A stretch of 64,000 nt of DNA from Shewanella psychromarinicola (lineage in GTDB: Bacteria; Pseudomonadota; Gammaproteobacteria; Enterobacterales; Shewanellaceae), in assembly GCF_003855155.1 (NCBI RefSeq), contig NZ_CP034073.1, positions 2,232,001 through 2,296,000 of the forward strand, given 5' to 3'. This document shows positions 26,845 to 34,736 of this stretch, one piece after another. A program made the translations under genes and the position numbers. Below the pieces are notes generated by a model, which ran no database searches, was not told the DNA's origin, and worked only from the letters and a program-made list of their open reading frames with translations. Position 1 is the first letter of the stretch, and every line of letters begins with the position of its first letter.

Positions 26845-28293
26845 GTGGAATTGAACGATCCAAGTTTATTACGTCAACAGTGCTACATTAATGGGCAATG
26901 GCGTAATGCCGATAATGGCCAAACTATTGCGATAGCCAATCCAGCAACCCATGAAGTCATTGGCCATGTCCCAGTGATGGGCAGTGCTGAAACGCTTGCG
27001 GCAATCGATGCTGCACAAGCAGCACTCCCTGCCTGGCGTGCATTAACGGCTAAGGATCGTGGCCAAAAGTTGCGTCGTTGGTTTGAGTTAATCCATCAAC
27101 ATAGCGATGACTTAGCGTTGTTGATGACCACAGAGCAAGGTAAACCGCTTGCTGAAGCCAAAGGTGAAGTGGGTTACGCAGCATCCTTTATTGAATGGTT
27201 TGCAGAAGAAGCCAAACGCATTTATGGCGTGACGATCCCTGGGCATCAAGCGGATAAACGCATTACGGTGATCAAACAACCTGTAGGGGTTACCGCGGCA
27301 ATTACACCATGGAACTTTCCTGCGGCAATGATTACCCGTAAAGCGGCTCCAGCGTTGGCGGCGGGTTGTACTATGGTCGTGAAACCTGCGCCACAAACGC
27401 CGTTTACTGCACTGGCTTTAGCCGAACTAGCTGAACGTGCTGGTATTCCTGCCGGTGTATTGAGCGTGGTGACCGGTGACTCAATCGCCATTGGTAAAGC
27501 CATGTGTGAAAGCCCTATTGTGCGTAAGTTGTCGTTTACGGGCTCAACGCCAGTAGGCATTAAACTGATGGAGCAATGCGCTCCTACGTTAAAGAAATTG
27601 TCACTTGAACTGGGTGGTAATGCGCCATTTATTGTGTTCAACGATGCCGATATAAATGCCGCTGTTGAAGGCGCAATGATCGCCAAATATCGCAATGCCG
27701 GTCAAACCTGTGTCTGTGCTAATCGCATTTATGTGCAAGCGGGCGTTTATGATGAGTTTGCTAAACGTTTGGCCGTGGCGGTGACTCAGCTCAAAGTAGG
27801 TTTAGGTACTGACGCTGGCGTGACAACAGGGCCATTAATTAACGCAGATGCAGTGGCAAAGGTGCAGCGTCATTTAGATGATGCAGTAGCAAAAGGCGCG
27901 CAGATTATTGCCGGTGGCAAACCTCATGCTTTAGGTGGCTATTTCTTCGAGCCGACCATATTAACGGGCGTGAATCGTGAGATGTTAGTGGCAACCGAAG
28001 AAACCTTTGGTCCGTTGGCCCCCTTGTTTAAGTTTGATGAAGTGGATGATGTGATTAAGCAGGCTAATGACACTGAATTTGGCTTAGCGGCGTATTTTTA
28101 TGGCCGTGATATTTCGCTAGTGTACAAGGTCGCTGAAGCTTTGGAATACGGCATGGTGGGGGTTAACACCGGATTGATCTCGACAGAAGTGGCGCCTTTT
28201 GGCGGCATTAAATCATCTGGATTAGGCCGCGAAGGGTCTAAGTTTGGTATCGAAGAGTACCTTGAAATGAAATATATCTGCATGTCAGTTTAA
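26845..28293 (+). CDS. gabD: Succinate-semialdehyde dehydrogenase (NADP-type)
   Basis: The 482-residue aldehyde dehydrogenase starts at GTG 26845 with AGGAG six bases upstream. It has PWNFPAAMITRKAAPALAAGCTMVVKP, the base Glu in LELGGNAPFIVF and the catalytic Cys in GQTCVCANR (about C289). The second Cys two residues later is typical of GabD, where the pair responds to redox state. It oxidises succinate semialdehyde to succinate. gabT starts 11 bases after its stop. Confidence 0.93.
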   Translation: MELNDPSLLRQQCYINGQWRNADNGQTIAIANPATHEVIGHVPVMGSAETLAAIDAAQAALPAWRALTAKDRGQKLRRWFELIHQHSDDLALLMTTEQGKPLAEAKGEVGYAASFIEWFAEEAKRIYGVTIPGHQADKRITVIKQPVGVTAAITPWNFPAAMITRKAAPALAAGCTMVVKPAPQTPFTALALAELAERAGIPAGVLSVVTGDSIAIGKAMCESPIVRKLSFTGSTPVGIKLMEQCAPTLKKLSLELGGNAPFIVFNDADINAAVEGAMIAKYRNAGQTCVCANRIYVQAGVYDEFAKRLAVAVTQLKVGLGTDAGVTTGPLINADAVAKVQRHLDDAVAKGAQIIAGGKPHALGGYFFEPTILTGVNREMLVATEETFGPLAPLFKFDEVDDVIKQANDTEFGLAAYFYGRDISLVYKVAEALEYGMVGVNTGLISTEVAPFGGIKSSGLGREGSKFGIEEYLEMKYICMSV

Positions 28294-28304
28294 GAGAGCA
28301 GGCT

Positions 28305-29579
28305 ATGACTAAAACAAATGATGGACTAATGGCACGGCGCCAAGCGGCAGTGGCACAAGGTGTAGGGCAAATTCACCCAATCTTTACTGAACGTGCTCAA
28401 AACGCCACAGTATGGGATGTTGAAGGTCGTGAATATATTGATTTTGCCGGTGGTATTGCGGTACTTAATACTGGCCATTTGCATCCTAAAGTTAAAGCGG
28501 CTGTGGCAGCACAGTTAGATGCATTTTCACATACTTGTTTTATGGTTTTGGGTTACGAAAGTTACATTAGCGTATGTGAAAAACTTAACCATTTAGTGCC
28601 GGGTGATTTTGCTAAAAAAACGGCCCTATTTACCAGTGGTTCAGAAGCGGTTGAAAACGCGGTTAAAGTCGCTCGTGCTTATACTAAACGTGCAGGCGTT
28701 ATTGCGTTTACTTCGGGTTATCATGGTCGAACCATCGCTGCGCTAGCATTAACCGGCAAAGTGGCACCTTATAGTAAAGGCATGGGCTTGATGTCTGCTA
28801 ATGTGTTTCGGGCTGAGTTTCCATGTGAAATGCATGGCGTGTCTGAAGATGATTCGATGGCATCAATTGAACGCATTTTTAAAAATGATGCAGAGCCTGC
28901 AGACATCGCCGCCATTATTTTAGAACCGGTGCAAGGTGAGGGTGGTTTTTACGCGGTTACACCATCATTTATGAAACGCTTACGTCAATTGTGCGACAAC
29001 CATGGCATTGTATTGATTGCCGATGAAGTCCAAACCGGCGCGGGACGTACAGGTACCTTTTTTGCCATGGAGCAAATGGGCGTTGCTGCAGATATTACTA
29101 CGTTTGCTAAGTCGATTGCCGGTGGTTTCCCACTGTCTGGTATTACCGGTAAAGCCGAAGTGATGGATGCCGTCACTGCCGGTGGTTTAGGTGGCACTTA
29201 TGGTGGTAGTCCTATTGCTTGCGCTGCTGCATTAGCGGTGATCGAAGTGTTTGAAGAAGAGCAATTGCTTGCCAGAGCCAATGATGTTGGTGCCATGTTG
29301 AAGTCTGTTTTAGGCGATATGCAGGCTAAATACTCGCAGATTGCTGAAGTGCGTGGATTAGGTGCGATGATTGCTGTCGAGTTGATGGAAGATGGTGAGC
29401 CTGCGCCTCAGTACAGTGCTAAGATTTTAGCCGAAGCCCGTAACCGTGGACTGATTTTACTGTCTTGCGGCACTTACGGTAACGTTATCCGCGTATTGGT
29501 ACCGTTAACGGCTCCTGATGAGCAAATCCATGCTGGGCTTGCCATTATGGATGCGACATTTAATAGTGTCTTCAATTAA
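28305..29579 (+). CDS. gabT: 4-aminobutyrate aminotransferase
   Basis: The 424-residue class III aminotransferase shows FTSGSEAVENAVKVARAYT, IIADEVQ-type LIADEVQTGAGRTGTFFAMEQ and the PLP lysine in TFAKSIAGGFPLSG (about K269). These segments match GabT/PuuE rather than the omega-aminotransferases elsewhere in the window. It transfers the amino group of GABA to 2-oxoglutarate; GabD then oxidises the product. A perfect terminator follows. Confidence 0.92.
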   Translation: MTKTNDGLMARRQAAVAQGVGQIHPIFTERAQNATVWDVEGREYIDFAGGIAVLNTGHLHPKVKAAVAAQLDAFSHTCFMVLGYESYISVCEKLNHLVPGDFAKKTALFTSGSEAVENAVKVARAYTKRAGVIAFTSGYHGRTIAALALTGKVAPYSKGMGLMSANVFRAEFPCEMHGVSEDDSMASIERIFKNDAEPADIAAIILEPVQGEGGFYAVTPSFMKRLRQLCDNHGIVLIADEVQTGAGRTGTFFAMEQMGVAADITTFAKSIAGGFPLSGITGKAEVMDAVTAGGLGGTYGGSPIACAAALAVIEVFEEEQLLARANDVGAMLKSVLGDMQAKYSQIAEVRGLGAMIAVELMEDGEPAPQYSAKILAEARNRGLILLSCGTYGNVIRVLVPLTAPDEQIHAGLAIMDATFNSVFN

Positions 29580-29608
29580 ATTTATCCTGATCTAGTCGTT
29601 TCGATAAC

Positions 29609-29636
29609 ATCCCGCATTAAGCGGGATTTTTTTTAA
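29609..29636 (+). terminator. Rho-independent terminator after gabT
   Basis: The stem ATCCCGC/GCGGGAT with loop ATTAA is followed by eight T. Confidence 0.9.
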
Positions 29637-29649
29637 TCCATGGTTTGGT

Positions 29650-30101
29650 TGAATATTGAGGGTTGTTGGCGATCGTTCACGACCACAAAGCATTAGGTCG
29701 GCAGATATTGCCAAACATACTCGTGAGAGTTTTAATCGACAATATGGCGAAATTAAAAGTGGCGTCACCGCGGTCAATCAAATGAGTGCCACCGCGCTTG
29801 AAGTGGCTAAAGCCTCTAAGCAAACTGTGATGGAAACGGCAATGGAAACAGTAATAAAAACAGTAATGGAAACAGGGTCAATGATGGTCAATGTGACAGA
29901 GGTCAGACGCGTTTAAGCCAAGCCATGGTGTTTGTTGAAGGTATGTCGACTGATTCGGCTCAAGCTCAATAAGCTGTGGGCATGGTATCCCACAGCAGCG
30001 CCAATATTAGCCGTATTGTAGAGGAGATTAGTGCTATTGCTGAGCAGACTAACCTATTAGCGTTAAACGCAGCTATTGAGGCTGCCAGAGTGGGAGAATA
30101 G
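29650..30101 (+). pseudogene. Methyl-accepting chemotaxis protein remnant
   Basis: A first frame encodes FNRQYGEIKSGVTAVNQMSATALEVAKASKQ, typical of the segment after the HAMP domain. After a frame break, 30000-30101 encodes [28 protein letters not shown] and then stops; this is the MCP signalling hairpin. Sensor domain, HAMP and the end of the signalling domain are missing. A short GGAAACAGTAAT-type repeat lies at the break. The gene is clearly broken. Confidence 0.75.
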
Positions 30102-30170
30102 TATCAAAGGTGGCTTATAGGCCACCTTTTCTATTATCATCTTGGCTTAGATAGTTATTACGAAGACATT

Positions 30171-30830
30171 ATGGCCGAATTTATTGCTCCTCCCTGCGAT
30201 GGGATCATTGAAGTATTATACCAAGATGAACATCTACTGCTGATCAATAAGCCGACAGGATTATTGAGTCTCTCAGGTAAAAATCCATTAAACAAGGATT
30301 CTGTACACTACCGTTTAGTGCAAGATCACCCCTCGGCAACGTTAGTGCACCGACTCGACTTCGGCACCTCTGGCATCATGCTGGTGGCACTCAATAAAGT
30401 GGTCAATGGATTATTAACTAAGCAGTTTCAGCAGCGCACTATTACCAAAAGCTATACCGCAGTGTTATATGGTGACTTGCTTAATGATTGCGGTGATATT
30501 GAATTACCAATAGCCAAAGACAGTGATCATTTCCCGTTAATGAAAATTTGCCACGACAGCGGCAAACCGGCTCACAGTCAATACCAGGTTATTGAGCGAC
30601 ATCAACAAGGATTATCGACGCGGGTGACATTTACCCCAATCACAGGGCGAACCCATCAATTACGTTTACACAGTCAGCAAATTGGTCATCCTATTTTAGG
30701 TTGTGATTTGTACCATAATGAACATTCGCAGCAGATGTCGAGCAGATTGATGTTACATGCCAATGAATTATCGTTTACCCATCCTATGACGGAACAAAGG
30801 ATTAATGCTGTTTGTCCAAGTCCATTTTAA
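30171..30830 (+). CDS. rluA: Dual-specificity pseudouridine synthase (23S rRNA 746 / tRNA 32)
   Basis: The 219-residue protein matches the length of E. coli RluA. It has the catalytic Asp in HRLDFGTSG (about D63), the PITGRTHQLRLHSQQIGHPILG motif, and the N-terminal VLYQDEHLLLINKPTGLLS. There is no S4 domain, which fits RluA rather than RluC or RluD. It would modify U746 of 23S rRNA and U32 of some tRNAs. Confidence 0.87.
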   Translation: MAEFIAPPCDGIIEVLYQDEHLLLINKPTGLLSLSGKNPLNKDSVHYRLVQDHPSATLVHRLDFGTSGIMLVALNKVVNGLLTKQFQQRTITKSYTAVLYGDLLNDCGDIELPIAKDSDHFPLMKICHDSGKPAHSQYQVIERHQQGLSTRVTFTPITGRTHQLRLHSQQIGHPILGCDLYHNEHSQQMSSRLMLHANELSFTHPMTEQRINAVCPSPF

Positions 30831-30937
30831 CGAGTTAGCTATTTAGTTATTTGGCTCTTTAGATAACAAACTGATTTGAGCCTGATGATAACTGATGCAT
30901 AATCTATCTATTTTTCTTCTTACATAGGTGAATCAGC

Positions 30938-31660
30938 ATGGTGATTTCATGGTTAGATGCGCTGGCTTTAACGGTATTTTTAGTCAGTTGGTTAGGCTAT
31001 ACCAGTTTTGCTCGTCGTAAAGCAAAAACCACCAATTGCATAGCGCGAGTGATGCATCAACAACGTATTCATTGGATGTCACAGGTGATTGCCAAAGAAA
31101 TACGCGTGGCTGAAGCGGCGTTATTAGCTAATTTAGAACGCAACATTGCCTTTTTTGCTTCTACAACCTTACTGATACTTGCCGGGGTATTAACGCTTTT
31201 TTCTCAAGTTGAAAAGCTTGAAATTGTTATTGGTTCTATTCCCTTTACTGCATCACCTAACCATGCTCTGGTACAAGTCAAACTGGCTCTTTTAGCTGGG
31301 ATTTTTGTGTTGGCTTTTTTCCAATTTACTTGGTCCATGCGTCAATATGGTTTTGTTAATATTATGATTGGTGCTGCGCCACTGGATAAAACCGGTACCG
31401 ATAAAAATATGCTCGGCTATGCAAGGCAAATGGCGGTCGTACAAGATCAAGCTGCTCACTCATATAACTATGGCTTACGTTCTTATTATTATTCTATGGC
31501 AGCATTGTGTTGGTTTATGCATCCCGGGATGTTGATTTTTGCCAGTTTATTCGTGGTATATACCTTATATCAACGGGAATTTAATTCCCGCGCGGTGCAA
31601 GCTATTACTCTTGCACAAGCACATTTAGAGCAAGACCCTGCGTATAGGCTGAATGAATAA
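30938..31660 (+). CDS. DUF599-family membrane protein
   Basis: The 240-residue protein has four hydrophobic segments and the family landmarks WLGYTSFARR near the N-terminus, NLERNIAFFASTTLLILAGVLTL in the middle, and RSYYYSMAALCWFMHPGMLIFAS near the end. The family is widespread in proteobacteria and has no known function. It is the last gene before the tRNA-associated island, and a bidirectional-looking terminator follows it. Confidence 0.8.
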   Translation: MVISWLDALALTVFLVSWLGYTSFARRKAKTTNCIARVMHQQRIHWMSQVIAKEIRVAEAALLANLERNIAFFASTTLLILAGVLTLFSQVEKLEIVIGSIPFTASPNHALVQVKLALLAGIFVLAFFQFTWSMRQYGFVNIMIGAAPLDKTGTDKNMLGYARQMAVVQDQAAHSYNYGLRSYYYSMAALCWFMHPGMLIFASLFVVYTLYQREFNSRAVQAITLAQAHLEQDPAYRLNE

Positions 31661-31687
31661 AGCGGAGTTACAACGAATTTCAGACAC

Positions 31688-31722
31688 AAAAAAGCCCATT
31701 TTTCAATGGGCTTTTTTGTTTT
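31688..31722 (+). terminator. Terminator after the DUF599 gene
   Basis: The stem AAAAAAGCCCATT/AATGGGCTTTTTT has a TTTC loop. The A-run and T-run on the two sides mean it could work in both directions. Confidence 0.88.
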
Positions 31723-31727
31723 CTAAT

Positions 31728-31774
31728 TGGTGGCCCCTCCCAGACTCGAACTGGGGACCTGACGATTATGAGTC
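31728..31774 (-). other. Island left attachment site (tRNA-Ile2 3' fragment)
   Basis: The complement reads as the 3' half of a tRNA from anticodon loop to CCA. The block GGACCTGACGATTATGAGTC and the acceptor end TGGTGGCCCCTC are identical to the tRNA at 41857-41933. The T-stem differs (CCCAG/CTGGG here, CTGTG/CACAG there) but pairs in both. Beyond AGTC the sequence is unrelated to tRNA. Confidence 0.8.
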
Positions 31775-31914
31775 TGATTTCTCGCTAAACTCCAGTGAAC
31801 CGCAATGTACTTTAACGTGCTATTTTTGATGTGTAACCATCTGATTTAAAGTTATTTAATTTTACGTCCTTTGTTCATTGTAATTCATTGCATATCTTGG
31901 TTATACTTTCAATC

Positions 31915-31935
31915 TGCTACATATTTGCTACACAG
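31915..31935 (+). repeat. 21-bp island-end repeat, left copy
   Basis: The same 21 bases, with two TGCTACA heptamers 11 bases apart, occur at 41780-41800. The copy lies directly before the integrase start. An integrase arm site is a possible role. Confidence 0.6.
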
Positions 31936-31943
31936 GAAGTGTA

Positions 31944-33179
31944 ATGGCTATCTCATCAAAGATTAATGTGACATCGGTAAAGAGTTTAACTGTTGACGAT
32001 AAACGGTTGAACGATACTGAGATAAAGGGCTTCCATGCTCGAATTTCAGCAAAGGGGGGGATTTCGTATTACCTCTTCTACCGTCACAATGGAAAGCAAG
32101 TAAATTACCTTTTGGGTAAGGGGAGTTCAATCACCCCAACTCAGGCTCGTGATATGGCAAAATCACAAGCTGGTAAAGTCGCATCGGGTATTAATGTTCA
32201 GTCAGACAAAAAAGTCGCCAAAGCAAAAGAGCTAGCCAAGAAGTTTAACAAGTTTTCAACCTATGTCGAAGATAAATATCACCCTTGGCTCATCGCCAAC
32301 AGCACTCGAACAGCAGACCAAATTAAAAGTGTTTTACTCAACAATTTTAAAGAACTCGCTGATATGCAGTTATCAGAGATTTCGGCTTGGCACATTGAGC
32401 AATGGCGCTCTAAAGCCAAAAAGCTAAAAAAAGCTGAAGCAACGATTAACTATAATGTGAACACATTAAAAGGGGCTTTGAGTCGAGCTGTTGAGTGGGG
32501 AGTCATAGACTCTCATGAATTAGGCAAAGTGAAGGCTTATAAGCTCGATAACAACAGAACTCGATATTTAACGCCATTAGAAGAGCAAGCCCTGTTAAGC
32601 ACCCTGACCGAACGTGACAAGCTAATAAAGTCAAAGCGTTTGAGTGCTAATGAACACAGGTTAAAGCGCGGCTATCCTCAGCAACCATCTCTTAGTCACC
32701 ATACTTATGCAGATCACATCGAGCCAATAGTAATCCTTGCGATGAATACAGGTATGCGAAGAGGGGAGATCTTATCGCTCAAGTGGTCGAACATAGATTT
32801 TCCAGTAAAAGTGTTAACGATTAAGGGGGAATCGGCAAAGTCTGGTAAAACTAGACATATCCCTCTAAACAAAGCCGCTTTCAATGTGCTTACCAAGTGG
32901 CGTGAGCAAAACCCGTTTACAGCTTTTGTATTTGAAGGCAGTGAAGGGAAGGCGCTAACCGATTTTAAAAAAGGTTTTTCTAAGGTAGTTGCTGATGCAG
33001 AGTTACAGGACTTTCATTTTCATGATTTAAGGCATCACTTTGCAAGTCAATTAGTGATGAAGAGTGTTGATCTAAACACGGTGAGAGAGTTACTTGGCCA
33101 TGCTGATATGACAATGACTTTAAGGTATGCTCATTTAGCACCAGAACATAAAGCGGCAGCGGTAAACTTGATTGGTTAA
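31944..33179 (+). CDS. Tyrosine recombinase (island integrase)
   Basis: The 411-residue phage-type integrase has an N-terminal arm-binding DUF4102-like domain, a core-binding SAM-like domain, and a catalytic domain with Arg in MNTGMRRGEIL (about R272), HDLRHHFASQL and LGHADMTMTLRYAHL with Tyr at about residue 395. ATG 31944 follows GGAAG. It sits next to attL, as is usual, and would integrate the island into the tRNA-Ile2 gene at the right end. The frame is intact. Confidence 0.93.
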   Translation: MAISSKINVTSVKSLTVDDKRLNDTEIKGFHARISAKGGISYYLFYRHNGKQVNYLLGKGSSITPTQARDMAKSQAGKVASGINVQSDKKVAKAKELAKKFNKFSTYVEDKYHPWLIANSTRTADQIKSVLLNNFKELADMQLSEISAWHIEQWRSKAKKLKKAEATINYNVNTLKGALSRAVEWGVIDSHELGKVKAYKLDNNRTRYLTPLEEQALLSTLTERDKLIKSKRLSANEHRLKRGYPQQPSLSHHTYADHIEPIVILAMNTGMRRGEILSLKWSNIDFPVKVLTIKGESAKSGKTRHIPLNKAAFNVLTKWREQNPFTAFVFEGSEGKALTDFKKGFSKVVADAELQDFHFHDLRHHFASQLVMKSVDLNTVRELLGHADMTMTLRYAHLAPEHKAAAVNLIG

Positions 33180-33197
33180 TACAAGTAAGGGAATGAC

Positions 33198-34091
33198 TTG
33201 AAAGCATATTATCGATTATCAGAATTGAATGAAACTTGTGGATTGTCTGATGCGGATATTCAGTATTTAAATACAGATACCGAAGTATCATTTTGCTTAT
33301 ACTGCAAATCAACATATGTGCTTATTGGCGGTTGGGTAAAGGGCAAGTTTAGTTGTTTTGGCCAAGCGAAGTATGCAGGGCTTATTTCGATGACGCAAAA
33401 TCAACAAGTTGAACTGTTTGAAAACAGCAAAATATATGTGGGCAGTTCGACCATATTACAACAAAACAAAATGGCCCATTATTCGACCGTCTATCCGTTC
33501 ACTGTTGAAATGCCAAATACCGTTATTGAAAAGTGGTTAGCGACTCCTTTTGATAAGATCCCCTTCGAATATATGCCTTTTTACTTTTACCCTCAAGAGC
33601 GTACAAGCATGTTAAAAGAGTTTGAAAACATGTGTAAGGGCATAGCAAGTAGCAGGGATACATCAACGCCCTATGAGCCTCCAAAACCTATTAAGACAGA
33701 GTTATTTCATCATAGCCAAAGCTTTACGCTAGACGATGCCTGCATCACTTCAGATGAGCTTAAGAAAGCTAATAGCTATTTTTCGCGCAATATTATGAGC
33801 AATTTAGAAGATGATGAGCCAAAACAGCTCGTGAATTCAACTCAAAAAAATAGCCGCCCTATAGACCTTTTATTGCAGACGATGCTTAAGCAATACCCTG
33901 ATGCGCAAGCAAATCAGGTTTGGAATAAGCTAGGTGAAGACATTTTGAATGAGCCTAGATTGTTTGATACTGATGAGATTATAGATGAAATCGGCAATGA
34001 CATATTGTACTGGTTTGACACAAGGTCAGAGCTTAAGCAGATGAAGAAAAAGAGCTTTTATAATTTAATTAGGGAATTGAAAAAAACTTAG
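33198..34091 (+). CDS. Hypothetical island protein
   Basis: The 297-residue protein starts at TTG 33198 behind AAGGGA, 18 bases after the integrase. It has no membrane segment. The C-terminal third is acidic and then basic (ending KKKSFYNLIRELKKT). I recognise no domain. Its place between integrase and AlpA-like regulator suggests a conserved island function such as replication or regulation, but that is only positional. Confidence 0.55.
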   Translation: MKAYYRLSELNETCGLSDADIQYLNTDTEVSFCLYCKSTYVLIGGWVKGKFSCFGQAKYAGLISMTQNQQVELFENSKIYVGSSTILQQNKMAHYSTVYPFTVEMPNTVIEKWLATPFDKIPFEYMPFYFYPQERTSMLKEFENMCKGIASSRDTSTPYEPPKPIKTELFHHSQSFTLDDACITSDELKKANSYFSRNIMSNLEDDEPKQLVNSTQKNSRPIDLLLQTMLKQYPDAQANQVWNKLGEDILNEPRLFDTDEIIDEIGNDILYWFDTRSELKQMKKKSFYNLIRELKKT

Positions 34092-34168
34092 TCCTAGCAC
34101 TCCTAGAAGGACTCCTAGGACTCAAAACGCCTTTTATTGTCCTCCATGCACTTAAACGTACATGGAGG
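34090..34168 (+). promoter_or_regulatory. Inverted repeats in front of the AlpA-like gene
   Basis: AGTCCTAG (34090-34097) and CTAGGACT (34115-34122) form one inverted repeat with a third CCTAG between them. CCTCCATG (34141-34148) and CATGGAGG (34161-34168) form a second. The second includes the GGAGG ribosome site of the gene at 34174. Confidence 0.55.
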
Positions 34169-34173
34169 CACAC

Positions 34174-34446
34174 ATGCCAACAGCAATACCAACAGCAATA
34201 CCAACAGCAGAAACCAAACGCGCACTATCAGAAATAGAAACAGCTGAATATATCGGTATGAGTCGCTCTTTCCTTCGTCAATCACGTATGGAAGGAAATC
34301 GCGAGAACAGAACCCCAGCTCCACCATTTATTAAAATCGGTCGTGCGGTTCGTTACCTAAAGGAAGATTTAGACCAATGGCTTGATGGCTTCTACCGTAT
34401 GGAACACTTAGGGCAGCAGTGTGCCGTAGGTGGTAAACATGCCTAA
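34174..34446 (+). CDS. AlpA-like helix-turn-helix protein
   Basis: From ATG 34174, six bases after GGAGG, the protein has 90 residues. It starts with a short repeat (PTAIPTAIPTA) and then has the AlpA/excisionase-type winged HTH: ETAEYIGMSRSFLRQSR, PPFIKIGRAVRYLKEDLDQWL. Such proteins act as excisionase or as activator of island genes. An alternative ATG at 34162 lies inside the ribosome-site hairpin and is less likely. The stop overlaps the next gene by 8 bases. Confidence 0.8.
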   Translation: MPTAIPTAIPTAETKRALSEIETAEYIGMSRSFLRQSRMEGNRENRTPAPPFIKIGRAVRYLKEDLDQWLDGFYRMEHLGQQCAVGGKHA

Positions 34447-34735
34447 GCTAACAAGAGAGCAGAAGCGTTTTTTAATCTGGTTATCGTTAACAGGTACTCA
34501 TTTTGAAATTTGTCGGGAACTTGGTTACTCCTACCGACAAATGAACGGTCTTGAGCAGTATGTGAATAAACAAGGAGAGCGTTATAAGTTCGATACTAGA
34601 ACACTCCAAAGGCTTATAGATGCAGATCTGGTTACCAGTGACATAATTTACCCCTTTGGAATAAAATATCAGCGTTATTACGTGACCGAAGAGGGTCGAG
34701 CATGTGCAACTTTGTTCAGGCTAGGAGCCTCTTAG
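34439..34735 (+). CDS. Hypothetical small island protein
   Basis: ATG 34439 follows AGGTGG and overlaps the AlpA-like gene by 8 bases, giving 98 residues (MPKLTREQKRFLIWLSL). The sequence has a helix-rich start and the segment TRTLQRLIDADLVTSD...YYVTEEGRA, which resembles a winged-helix fold. It may be DNA-binding. The replication gene begins 1 base after its stop, so the three genes form one operon. Confidence 0.6.
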   Translation: MPKLTREQKRFLIWLSLTGTHFEICRELGYSYRQMNGLEQYVNKQGERYKFDTRTLQRLIDADLVTSDIIYPFGIKYQRYYVTEEGRACATLFRLGAS

Positions 34736-34736
34736 C

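Noticed and set aside
31728..31774. Possible second functional tRNA
   Set aside because: Only the 3' half from the anticodon loop is present; the D-arm and 5' acceptor strand are missing.
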